Source of the DNA: Allomyces macrogynus ATCC 38327
Lineage: Eukaryota; Blastocladiomycota; Blastocladiomycetes; Blastocladiales; Blastocladiaceae
NCBI GenBank assembly: GCA_000151295.1
Contig: GG745355.1
Span: 380,191-444,190, forward strand
DNA: 64,000 nt
Reading direction: 5' to 3'
Both the position numbers and the translations under genes were made by a program. The notes under the pieces were generated by a model, which was not told where the DNA came from, ran no database searches, and saw only the letters and a program-made list of their open reading frames with translations. Below are positions 14,820-24,400 of this stretch, one piece after another (within the stretch, counting starts at the first letter, position 1; each line of letters starts with the position of its first letter).

Positions 14820-15493
14820 AAATAGGTCCAGTGGACATAGTTGGGTAAACTATGTCCAGGTGTGTCCACTCTAAATGGCCGCCCAGACCCATGGACACAC
14901 TGGACACACTGGACACACTTCAATTGATGTTCAGAAAATATATAAAAAGGGGGATGTGTGCAGATTGTGCACATCTTCTCCCCCCTTTTTCTATAGCCAT
15001 CTATTTTTTCAACCCTGTCCAGTGTGTCCAGTGTGTCAAAACCTATCTGGGAGGCCATTTGGAGTGGACACACCCTGGACATAGTTCGCCCAAGTGTGTC
15101 CACAAACCTTCCCAACCCATCTCCAAGCATTCCCCGAACCCCCTGGCCCCAAGGGCAGCTGCGCTGCCCGCGCGTGGACCTAGGTCCCAGACACACATCC
15201 CTAGGTCCCAATTCCCCGTATACCCATCCCCAGCACCCTTTCTGAGACTTGCTCGTGGTACATATCCCCGAATTCCATTCCCCGACCGGCGTGGACCTAG
15301 GTCCCAGAATTCCTGTCCAGGTCCCCAGGCTTACAGGGGCATGTCGAGAACCATTAATCGAAGTGGCCGCGGTGGGGGTTCATCGAGGTGGTGGTCCTGG
15401 AGCGGCGTGGACCTAGGACAGCATTTTGACCTAGGGTTGGACCTAGGGCAGGGTCCTAGGGCACATGTGGCGCCGACCTCAAGGTCGGCGCCA
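14820..15493. repeat. Right terminal inverted repeat
   Basis: This 674-bp segment is the reverse complement of 486-1158. It carries the same seven CCTAGG words, the tandem TGTCCAGTG/ACTGGACAC units and a terminal 11-bp hairpin (15468-15478 with 15483-15493, loop TCAA). The few differences from the left copy include C/T substitutions near 15192, 15256 and 15343. Confidence 0.95.
15468..15493. repeat. Right terminal hairpin
   Basis: A perfect 11-bp stem with loop TCAA ends exactly at the last base of the element. The loop reads in the same direction as the left loop (TCAG) on the plus strand. Confidence 0.85.
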
Positions 15494-15498
15494 GGTGG
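15494..15498. repeat. Right target-site duplication (GGTGG)
   Basis: The same five bases as at 481-485, immediately after the terminal CA. Confidence 0.8.
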
Positions 15499-16006
15499 AG
15501 AACACATGATGATGCATCGGTGGCAGCAACTGATGTTCTCATTACATTTTGCATCCTGCTCACAACCTGCTTGCAGCCCGAAGGATCCATTGACCAACAA
15601 CAACCAGCAACCAGCGTCAGCTCCAGATAAATAATATTCCAAAAACCTGCCCTCGATCTCGACAATAAATACCAAGCAATTTGCTCGTTCGACTTGTGTG
15701 GACGAGGCTGCGCACTGGTATGCCCACACCACTCTCGCATGGTCATGCCATCGTCTACCTGTCATGAAACCGCTCGGCTTCGCGCTCCGTCTCGACGTTC
15801 TCGCTCTTTGGGGCACGTAAATTCTGAGAGTGCCATCTCTCAACGATGTGCTGATTCGGGACCGGCTTGGCAGTTTGGCATCGCTGCAGCGCTGGTGCCA
15901 TCAACGCCACTGGTGAGCATCGTTGTCAATGCTGTGGATCACTTCAGCAACCCGGTGATGCTGCACGACGTTGAGGCAACGATTCTCAAGCACTTCAACG
16001 ACCGGA
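15499..16006. other. Host flank right of the virus, no clear gene
   Basis: Contains short open frames without recognisable domains. Continuity with the EB1-like remnant left of the element cannot be shown from the sequence. Confidence 0.4.
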
Positions 16007-16168
16007 ACTGATGTCATTTCATACACGTCGCTCATCGAAGCGCATTTCCGGCTCGGAGATCCCATTCGCGCGCGTCGGATCATGCTCGATGTTCTTCCAC
16101 GCGCTGGAATCGCCTCCAATGCGAAATTGCGCAAAACGTTCGCGACTCATGCCCGTATTCACGGATTT
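16007..16168 (+). pseudogene. Pentatricopeptide-repeat (PPR) fragment
   Basis: One frame encodes a stretch with DVISYTSLIEAHFRLGDP, then IRARRIMLDVLPRAGIA, then a further helix. The pattern 'D-V-x-x-Y-x-x-L-I ... G-D-x-x-A-x-x' is that of a 35-residue PPR motif. Only one unit and part of a second are seen, and stops occur on both sides in all frames, so this looks like a relic of an organelle RNA-binding protein gene. Low to moderate confidence. Confidence 0.35.
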
Positions 16169-16479
16169 TCTGTGCTGTTCGGCGACCAAGATTTTTGGTC
16201 CAGGGCTTGCACGCTGATATTGTGTGAGCTGTCATGCAGATTGAATCGAAGCCTGGCTCATCAACTGCATCAAACGTATTCTCCAAGAGCTCGGCGTGTT
16301 CACATGGGTGACTGTTGCACGGGGTAAGATGTTTTTCGTCTGATTGCACCACGGTCGACAGGAACCTGGCTTGCACATTGAAGGAGTGGCTCTTGAGGCA
16401 GCACGCCACCATAAAGGAGTATGTGACGCACTACAAATGTGGTGCAACTGATGCCCCCATCTTGATCTGTGACGTACGT

Positions 16480-17060
16480 TGACACTATTCACCTGGTCCT
16501 GCTGTTCACATTTGATAATTTTCCCTCCATGTTGCAGCGACAGTTCCTCGAGCTCAACCATCAGATTGCAGGCCAATTCGCTGCTGTGGTCGTCGCCTCC
16601 AAGGACCTGCAGGCCAAGCTCTGTGCCAACTGTCAGTTGCTCATCAAGGATGCTATGGGCACAAGTTTTGGCTTCAGCCTCATATCTACCAACACAATGC
16701 TCACGTCTTTGCTGCAATAGAAGTGCTTTGCCAACAAGGGGACTGTGTGGATCAACAATCACCCGTTGCAGTGCAACATCATCAAGATTAGTGAATCAAG
16801 CGGTGATGAGAATGACCATACTGTGGCCAATGCTGCGCTGGTCCTCCACCCTGCACTTGCCAAGTTGCGGTCCGCCAGGAAGTCCTGGGCCCAGGCTGAT
16901 CTGAATGGTTCTGTGGCAATCATGCGCAAGATGTCTGAGACGGTGAAGGGAGCCATGGCTGAGATGAATATGTTGCTCGCTGAGATTCTGGCCAAGCAGG
17001 GCGAGTTCCTGGACATGGAGCTCGCTGAGCGCCATGAGCAATACAATGCAGGTGGGAACT
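16480..17060 (+). pseudogene. Unrecognised broken coding remnant
   Basis: Two adjoining open stretches around a TAG at 16717-16719. The first has a helical segment (RQFLELNHQIAGQFAAVV). The second has an A/L/K/E-rich region with a heptad-like run (KMSETVKGAMAEMNMLLAEI) that looks like coiled coil. It runs into the Harbinger remnant on the opposite strand. I cannot assign a family. Confidence 0.25.
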
Positions 17061-17099
17061 CGGTTCCAGGTATGCTGCACACCTTGCACGTACCTCTCC

Positions 17100-17895
17100 A
17101 TCGACAGCGGGTTAAACCCATAGAACTGCGAGGTCTCGTTGGGGTAAACACAGTCGTGGAGGTTTGTGAGCAGGACCACAACGTCAAAAATGGCCGTGAC
17201 AGGCGAGGTAAGAAGCTGGTGCGCGCGAAAGTAATCGAGCACTGTGAAGTTGTTGTCAAGGATCTCAAAGAACCACTTGACAATGACACAGACATGAGAC
17301 ATGGCTTCGTTAAACAGTTGGTGGTGGAGTGGCATTAGCTTGGGCGGGCCAGCATATGAGACATTGATCACGTCTGTATCTACATAACCCTTGTCATCAA
17401 CAACGACATAAGGAATGTCATCAGCGAACTGGGGGAGTTGCCGCAACTTTGGCTGATTCCCACAATCTCGCACAAGTCGTAGATCATCCGTGCAGCCAAC
17501 CTTGTTGTAACAATCAACCATGAGGCCGTTCGGCGGGGCAAAAGCGTGCAACAGGTTGTCATGTGGCCTGCACGTTCATTGAAACTTACCATCAACAAAA
17601 CAATGCAATTAGGCAAAGTGCTGGCTTGGTCCACAATGGCCTTGGAAAAATCAGCAAGAGTATTTTCATTAAGCTGGTTGGGATCAAGGGTCAAGGCATT
17701 GCGCCAGCGCTTGTGAATATCAAGAATAGTCTGGTTGAAGATGCGACTGAGCGTGGTTTGGTCGCGAGAAAAGAACCGCTCAAGGTCGAAAAAGCGCGTT
17801 GGAAATGCGAGCTGCTTGAGGACAATACACAAAGCTTTGAGACAGTCGACATGACCAACGTCATCCGCCCATACAACCATCCTCACACGCTTCAA
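17100..17895 (-). pseudogene. PIF/Harbinger-type DDE transposase remnant
   Basis: From right to left, one frame (17895 to about 17560) gives LAFPTRFFDLERFF and LSRIFNQTILDIHKRW, then a LADFSKAI segment: the N-terminal signature of HARBI1-like transposases. A second frame (about 17551 to 17140) gives a FAPPNGLMVDCYNK segment, VVVDDKGY (the family's D-x-GY block), FNEAMSHVCVIVKWFF and LLTNLHD (the family ends with a LHN-like motif). The two halves are joined by a frameshift near 17555. The normal catalytic E in the R-V-x-V-E-W block is replaced by K. The element is dead; its inverted repeats are not recognisable. Confidence 0.6.
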
Positions 17896-18150
17896 TGGCC
17901 TGGATCATCAAACCAAATAATTGCACCAGCTGCATCTGATGCAACTGAACGGCCTGCACGAGCTGCACCAAGCGGGCAATGTTTGGCGATGTTGGGTCGC
18001 TCAGCGTCCATGATGAGTTTGCAGGAAGAGAGACCTTTGTTCAATTCGTTCGGGTTGGCCTGCAAGAGATGTTGTGATGCGAGAGAACTTTGTTCAGTGA
18101 GCGTAAAACCTAACCTATCAGCCGGCCGGTTCAAGCCAGCTTGGTCGACA

Positions 18151-20464
18151 GACGCCGAAGTGAGGCGATCATGCAATGTCATGCATGCGTTTGCTCGTGC
18201 GTGCGACCTCTCGCTTCCATTGTCCCACCACACCAGCAAACCGTTGCCAAGAACACCGTCAGACTTGCTGCAGCTGCATCAACTCCTTCCACACCATGCT
18301 GGGCGCGCACTCCCAAGCCGTAACGCGCGGTCGCTCTCGATTGGACACGCTGCCAGACCAGGTCATCCACGATATTGCAGTCATTCTTCATGGCAAGGAC
18401 ACCGGGGCCGTTCTCCGTCTCGCTCTCGCCGCTTCAGGCCTATTTGCTCCGTGCCTCCGGTTTGCCATTGAACATGTCGATGTTCGACGTGACAACCCGT
18501 TTTCCAGTCGGATGTTGCGTCGATCGCACGCAAAGACGATCGAGTTGTCCAGCGAGTTGGTCAACAAGTTTGTGATGACCAAACACGCAACAGACGGCCG
18601 TGGCGTGCAGTGGATGCTGGTCCTTCCGTTTTGTGACATCGACCGCACATGCATTGCCACCTCCAGTGAGACGTGTCGCGTGTCGCGGAAATGGACTCTG
18701 TTGCCCTTGCCGCTGTCGCAGCTTCGCCAGTTTTATTTCGAGGACGCGGGGATGGGGCTGACGCGTCAGCAGGTTCCGCCCCAGTGTCGCGACCTGGTGC
18801 TTTCCGATGTGATTCCGTGGGTCACCATTGCGCTCCCAGAGTCCATCACGTCGTTGAAGTTGGCGCATGTTGTTGCGCCGACGTGGCCGGAAGAGAACTT
18901 TGGGGCCCTCCTGCCCCGCCTGCAAGCGCTGACCATTGACTCTCTGCAAAACGACGCGGATCACGCAGCCTTTGTCCGTTTGCTCGCACTTGTGCCATCC
19001 TCGCTGCGCTCCCTCACCCTGAAGTGGGATTTGAGCAGAGGAGACATAGTCTTGCCACGCACTGCCATGGACGCACTGGCGCAAGCCATCCAGCGACTCC
19101 CATCGCTGACCGAATTCCTTGTCAGCCGTTTCCGTTTTGCACTGCACCCATCTGTACTTGGATCATTGCCACGCGACGGGTTTCAGTCCTTGCGCTTGAG
19201 TGCAGCAGTCGTCACGGACATGGTCCATGCCCAACTTGCCGCCCTGGACCAGTGTGTTGCTCAGTGCCCTCGCATCGTCCAAAATTTCCGCCTGGTGATC
19301 AAGTTTCCTGTTGGATCGCATCTTCCTCCGGAACTGCACAGAATGGTCTCAAACCTCCCACTCGCAACGTATCGGCTGAAGGTGGACGTTCCATTGTGGG
19401 ACGCGACCATGGGTGCACATTTGCCGCTGGCCGTTCCCCTAAAGGAACTGATTCTTGGTTGCATGCCGATGCCCGGGCCATTCCGTGGATCGCCCTCTGC
19501 GGCGGTGGCTGCGCTTGCTCAGATTGTGTCGAGGCTGCCTGAGACGCTGACTCTCCTGCGTCTCAGCAAGTGGCCAATTGCGGGCACGGCCATCGCAGGC
19601 CTGCTTTCGCAACACATGCCGCCGCACCTGACACATCTTGCCCTGATGGAATGCGGACTGACGGACCAGGACCTGGCCCAACTCGCATGGCCTAGTCGAC
19701 TGCACACCCTTCATCTGCATGGGAATATGATATCCACGGGCCCCGTGGGGCTCCCCGCGCGGCTCCGGGTGCTCGAATTGAACTTGTGCTGGTATCTTGG
19801 CGATCAGGACGTTGCGTGGGTGCACGCGCTGCCGTGCCACTTGGAAACGCTGAATGTGCGCAGCACGCGTGTCGGCGACCAGTTTGCAGCAGCGTTGCTG
19901 ACTCGGATGTCAAGGCGTGATTCGAAACAGACGAAAGCCAGGTTGGCGGTGCTTATCGGCGATACCCGAGTGTCGGCCAAGGCCGAGAAACGGCTGGCTT
20001 CCAAGTTTTGGACGCAAGGGAGCTGGGCCGAGATGTGTGATGGAGTGTGAATCAGGCCAGCATCGCTGCCCTTGGCCAGGTTTCTGGGATTCGTGGAGAG
20101 CATCAACAACGTGATGGGGCGCGCAGACGTGTAAGATCGAGACGAATGAAATGGTCCATTGATTTGTGCCCATTTGGAGGCCACTTCTCCGTTGCGTTGC
20201 GGTCCATGACGCTATATCGCGCTGAATCGCTGCTCTGATCTTGGCGACGAGAACGTTGCATAGGTGGGCGGGCTGCCGCATAGTTTGGAGCCCCATGAAT
20301 GGTCATTGCAAGTCACCATTGGCGACCGGTTCGTGAGGGCGTCGCTGGCACGAATGCCCATCCATGCGCGGCCCGACTTGGAAAAGGGCTGGGCTGCGCG
20401 TCGAGGTCGTTGGGGCCCGCGTCTCAATCGATGCCATCGAGCGGCTGCCTCCAAGCTTTGGGCT
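18151..20464. repeat. Inverted segmental duplication, copy 1 (2,314 bp)
   Basis: Matches the reverse complement of 54993-57306 without any insertion or deletion: every homologous pair of positions sums to 75457. Only scattered substitutions separate the copies. It contains one full F-box/LRR gene plus about 145 bp of 5' and 414 bp of 3' flank. No transposase or terminal repeat is visible at the edges. Confidence 0.9.
18296..20050 (+). CDS. F-box-like / leucine-rich-repeat protein, copy 1
   Basis: 584 residues from ATG 18296, chosen because a diverged paralogue at 54.6 kb also starts with MLG at this point. The N-terminus has LDTLPDQVIHDIAVIL, followed by a helical, Ala/Leu-rich segment: an F-box-like domain. 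A basic/aromatic region follows (WMLVLPF, then CRVSRKWTLLPLPL, a block conserved in all family members here). The rest is irregular LRRs (LTSLKLAHV, LRSLTLKWDL, THLALMECGLTD, LHTLHLHGN, LRVLELNLCW, LETLNVRSTRVGDQF). Proteins of this build usually choose substrates for SCF ubiquitin ligases, but the target is unknown. The single open frame shows no intron. Confidence 0.7.
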   Translation: MLGAHSQAVTRGRSRLDTLPDQVIHDIAVILHGKDTGAVLRLALAASGLFAPCLRFAIEHVDVRRDNPFSSRMLRRSHAKTIELSSELVNKFVMTKHATDGRGVQWMLVLPFCDIDRTCIATSSETCRVSRKWTLLPLPLSQLRQFYFEDAGMGLTRQQVPPQCRDLVLSDVIPWVTIALPESITSLKLAHVVAPTWPEENFGALLPRLQALTIDSLQNDADHAAFVRLLALVPSSLRSLTLKWDLSRGDIVLPRTAMDALAQAIQRLPSLTEFLVSRFRFALHPSVLGSLPRDGFQSLRLSAAVVTDMVHAQLAALDQCVAQCPRIVQNFRLVIKFPVGSHLPPELHRMVSNLPLATYRLKVDVPLWDATMGAHLPLAVPLKELILGCMPMPGPFRGSPSAAVAALAQIVSRLPETLTLLRLSKWPIAGTAIAGLLSQHMPPHLTHLALMECGLTDQDLAQLAWPSRLHTLHLHGNMISTGPVGLPARLRVLELNLCWYLGDQDVAWVHALPCHLETLNVRSTRVGDQFAAALLTRMSRRDSKQTKARLAVLIGDTRVSAKAEKRLASKFWTQGSWAEMCDGV

Positions 20465-20585
20465 CCCTTCGGTTGCGATGTCTGCTGGAAAAGCAACAAC
20501 CTAACCTATGTGTCTCACAGCCCATTACGTCGCTAACGATGATGACACTCACCCCACCACTACCGATATTTGCCGTCACCACATG

Positions 20586-21070
20586 ATCTTACAGCGACCG
20601 TGGCGGTGACCAACACGACACAGCGCCCGTTACCCCAATAACGATTCCGACGTCCGCGGCCCCGATTGCTACCTCGACGCGCGCAGCGCAGCTCCATTTT
20701 CCGACCTCGGCGCCTGCGGCCACGTCTATTCGCCCTGCGCCCGTGGCCACAAAGTCGAAGTCGGCTCCCGCGGCCACGAGACCTCCCACAGCGCCCGCCG
20801 CTCCTTCTGCTCAATGGAAGACCATTACCAAGAACAGCGTCGGCACCGACAGCGGCATGTGGTACTCGTTCTGGACGGACAGTCCCGGGCACGCGTCGCT
20901 GTTCGTCGGTCCGGACGGGCAATACAAGACGACGTGGAATGGCGTCGGTGACGTTGTTGCTGGCAAGGGCTGGCCGACGGGCTCGTTCACGCGCGTCGTG
21001 GAGTACTCGTGCACGTTCAGCCCGCAGGGTTCTCACGAGGGCCCATATCTCGACCTGCGCTTGACCTGCT
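20586..21070 (+). pseudogene. GH11 endo-xylanase fragment with Ala/Pro/Thr linker
   Basis: After a linker rich in A, P, T and S (about 20600-20810), the frame has the N-terminal half of a glycoside hydrolase 11 fold: TITKNSVGTDSGMWYSFWTD, GPDGQYKTTWNGVGD and VAGKGWPTGS. These match the first strands of GH11 xylanases. The following part, with the catalytic glutamates (EYYIVE-type segment), is absent; similarity ends near 21060 after FSPQG. No start codon or signal peptide is found upstream, where the duplicated F-box segment ends 120 bp away. Probably a broken plant-cell-wall-degrading enzyme gene. Confidence 0.55.
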
Positions 21071-21498
21071 CCAACCTCTGCCTCGCTCGGCGATGCCATG
21101 ACAACGATGGATCACACGGTTTTGGCGCTGCCCAAAGATTCATAAGATACTGTGCTGTGTTTCGGACCCGGCCGTGCACGCTGATGTCGCGAGAGAAACC
21201 ACTAGTTGACGTCTTTTGCGTAGTTGTTCTTTGTCGTTGTGTTTTCACAGTTTCATGTTGACAAAGCAGTGTCGGCTGGGCTTGCGACGTGGTGCGACAA
21301 AGCATTACATTTTAATCTTTAGCCTGCGACACAAAGACCGCAAGTCTGTCCTTGCGCAATCAAAACAGCTGGAGAAAAGAGGGTGAGAACACATCAGCAC
21401 GCGACTGTCATCGCCACGACGGAACCGAATTCAACAAACTTCGACATTCTACCTGGGTGCAAAGCATCTCCCATCTCACAGGCAGCGCGGCTCAACTC

Positions 21499-24400
21499 TC
21501 ACGACACAATCCGCATCCTGCGGCACGCAGCGATCAAATGCTTGCACGCCTCGACTCCAATCTCGTCCGTCGGATCCACCCGCGTTTCCGCGACACGGGT
21601 CTGCAGGGCCAGAATCAGTGCGCGCGCGCGGTCCTGGTCCACTGTGGGTCGCGCCGACGGGCGGCCCGTCACGGTCGTCCCACGAGCCGAGTCGACGAAA
21701 ATCTCGCCGACGAGTGGTAGGACCACAGCCAGGTACAAATTCGACTGCGCTGTCGGGTTGGGTGACGCGAGCGTGTGCTCGACCCAGGAAACGAGGTCGG
21801 CGAACGGGAACGGGTTGTTTTCTGTGCCGAGGATGGAGAAAGCAAGTGAGCCCAGCGCCGCGTCCCACAAAACGAACCCTGAACAAGCCCCCACAGTCGT
21901 GGACGCACCTTGCGCGTCGCGCGCCATCATCGCATAGAACCCAATAAACCGCGCACGCTCTATCATCTCGCCCCTCTTCACCTCCCGTTCCACCCCCACT
22001 CCACACCCCGCGGGCGGCGGCACCAGTTCCGGCGCGCACCGCTCTAGCTCCCCCTTCAAAATCCCGCTCACCAGCGCGTCGCGGCGCGCGAGTAACAGAG
22101 CCAATTCTGCCAACATGAGCCTCTCTTCCTTGGTCCTCGCACGCTTGACGGCATCCAGAATGGCCTTGACGGCCACCGACGCCATGATGCGTTCCCAATT
22201 GTGCCGCGCGAGTTGCAGCGGGACCTTGGCCGTCTCCTGCGAGTACCCGTCAGCGAACTTGCGCAGGTCTTGTTGCGAGGGGCGCGACGACCGCAAGGCC
22301 TGCAGCTGCCGATCAAACCGGACAATGAATTGAGACCGCGCTTGCTGAACGGCCATCGCATCGCCATCACGCGCCGTGGCCGTCGCAGCCGGTGAGGTTG
22401 GTGATACGCGTACGGGCACCGCAGGCCGTGACGCAGGCAATGTTTGCGGGGGTGGCGCCATCGGGAACCTCGCAGGCGCGGCGACCGGCGACGACCACGC
22501 GGACGCCTCTGGCGCGTCCTCCATCGACATCAGATCGACTGCGGGCGCTGGCGCGGACCACGCGCTTGCCGAGTCGGTCCGGCGTGTGGGCGTCCACGGC
22601 GACGACGGCGTTGGATCCGTGGTCGGCGCTGGGTCGTCGGTCCACGACACGAGCGGCGCGGCGCTCGGGCCAGTGTTCGACGGACCGGCCGTGTCAGCAC
22701 GCGACCACGACGACGACGACCCGGCGGTGGCGCGAGGCCATTCGGAGCTGATTGGGCGTGAAGGCCAGCCACTCGTGAGCCCGAGACCGAGCCCAAGGAT
22801 GAGACCGGTGCCGCTGGAATGGGCCACGGAGGGTGCGTCGGGTACAGGCGGCGCAGCGATCGAAGGCGTCAAGGCCGGCGCCAAAAACCGTGCCATGCCG
22901 GGCGCGTTCCGCGCCAGCTGCGCGAGCTCGTACTGGAACGCGCACATCTCGCCAAACCGGTCCATAATCGCGTGCACGCGCGGTGACTCGAGCGCCGTGG
23001 CAATCACGTCTTGCATGGCGCCGCTGCGGTCAAATGACTTGAACAGGAATGTGAGCGGCGTGCCAAAATACTGGTTGGTCTCGGCTAGAAACGACAGCGG
23101 CTTTGTCAGCAATACCGGCATGCGTTCATGTCGCCCAACCACAACTACGTACTAAAGAAGGGTACGGTCGTCGCGACGTGCGCCCAGAGCCGGACATTGG
23201 CCGCCGTGTCAGGTCGCGAGTGCGCCGTCTTGGCGCTGCCGGGCGACTGGAGGGGCTGGATGCGCATGCTCAGCGTGACGCCCGCGAGCTGCGGGACTTG
23301 GTCGAGGAAGTGGGTCAGGGCGCCGTGCCTGAACTCGCCGTTGAAGATCATCATGGCCGTGAGCAGCTGCGCGAGGTACTCGAAGCGCGGGTCGTCGGCT
23401 GTTGTCGACACGAGCATGCGCTAAAGACGGATAACAATGAGGCCTTGGACAGAAACATGACAACCGAGAGGCCGGTTCATAGCAACGCACCGCCATCTTG
23501 CCCGCGACAACGCGCCCAACAAACCACACTTGCGCGCTCGGGTCGTCGTCGTCTCCTCCATCCTCAGCATCCAAAATCTCCTTGATCAGCTCGCATCCGG
23601 CCGTAATCGCGCGTCGCAACCACATGAACGACGGCGCGACCGTATCGACGTGCGCCTTCAAGAACCCGCGCACCACCGTCTCCGTCTTGCTCGACCACGC
23701 CACGTGCCGACGCTCCTCCCACTGCTCGACCATTGACTCGTACAGATCCTGCACCTTGGTTGTGGACTTGCTCGGCTGCACGGCCACGTCGCGCACATTG
23801 CTCACCGGCCACGTGTCCTTGCGGCACAAGATCGGCCACGGGGCCACGGGCAGTGCTGCGAGCTGAGCCGAGACCGACTGGCCCGTATCGCGCTTGATCT
23901 TGTAGAGCTCCGTCCGCGGCGGCGCCTCGAGCGCAGCAAGCGGGTCGACCAGGTCAATGACGCCAAAGGACGCGTCGAGCACGGCTTCGCGGTCGGCAGG
24001 ACTGCACGACTGGACCGCCGCACGCGCCGCTTGAATCAGAGCGCCAGTTCGCGCGCGGTCCCACCGGAACAGCGTGTCTCCGCCGAGGAGTACGGCCCAG
24101 GTGATGGCAACGGGTGAGGTGCCGCGCGGGTCGGCGATGGCGCGGTCGAGCCAGTGGTACACGGCGACAGCGCCGGAGACGGGCAGGGGCGTGCGCGCGG
24201 GCGGGTAGACCATCAGGAGCGCCCAGAAAGCGACCAGGTTGGCCTGCGCCTTGTCGCCCGTGAAACTCGGCAAATTGTTCGTGGCTCCAGTCCCAAACAG
24301 CCGCTCGAGCGACGGCTCGACCTGGGCCAACACTGTGACTACTGCGGCGGCAAGGCCCGCGGGGCCCTTGTTGACGACGCGAGTCGCGAGATGCGCTGCG

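Larger units (their letters stand above)
486..15493. mobile_element. Integrated Polinton-like virus (PLV), complete with both termini
   Basis: A 15,008-bp unit bounded by near-identical inverted terminal repeats (486-1158 and 14820-15493), with TG at the left end and CA at the right, flanked by 5-bp GGTGG duplications. The content is viral: TV-Pol-like polymerase/SF3 helicase, DDE integrase, tyrosine-recombinase-like protein, FtsK/HerA-type packaging ATPase, double-jelly-roll major capsid protein, penton protein and a fibre. Genes are packed with short gaps and no introns, and they use T-rich promoter motifs, unlike the intron-bearing GC-rich host genes around them. Capsid genes plus ATPase plus integrase are the signature of the Polinton/PLV/virophage group. 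A TV-Pol-SF3 fusion instead of protein-primed PolB places it with PLVs and virophages rather than classical Polintons. Two lesions (the TGA in the integrase and the fibre frameshift) make its present activity uncertain. Confidence 0.93.

Noticed and set aside
486..15493. Adenain-type maturation protease in the element
   Set aside because: I looked for the H...D/E...C pattern in all unassigned element genes and did not find it; absence may be real or beyond visual detection.
486..15493. Classical Maverick/Polinton
   Set aside because: No protein-primed PolB, ends are TG...CA, and the replication protein is TV-Pol-SF3; PLV fits better.
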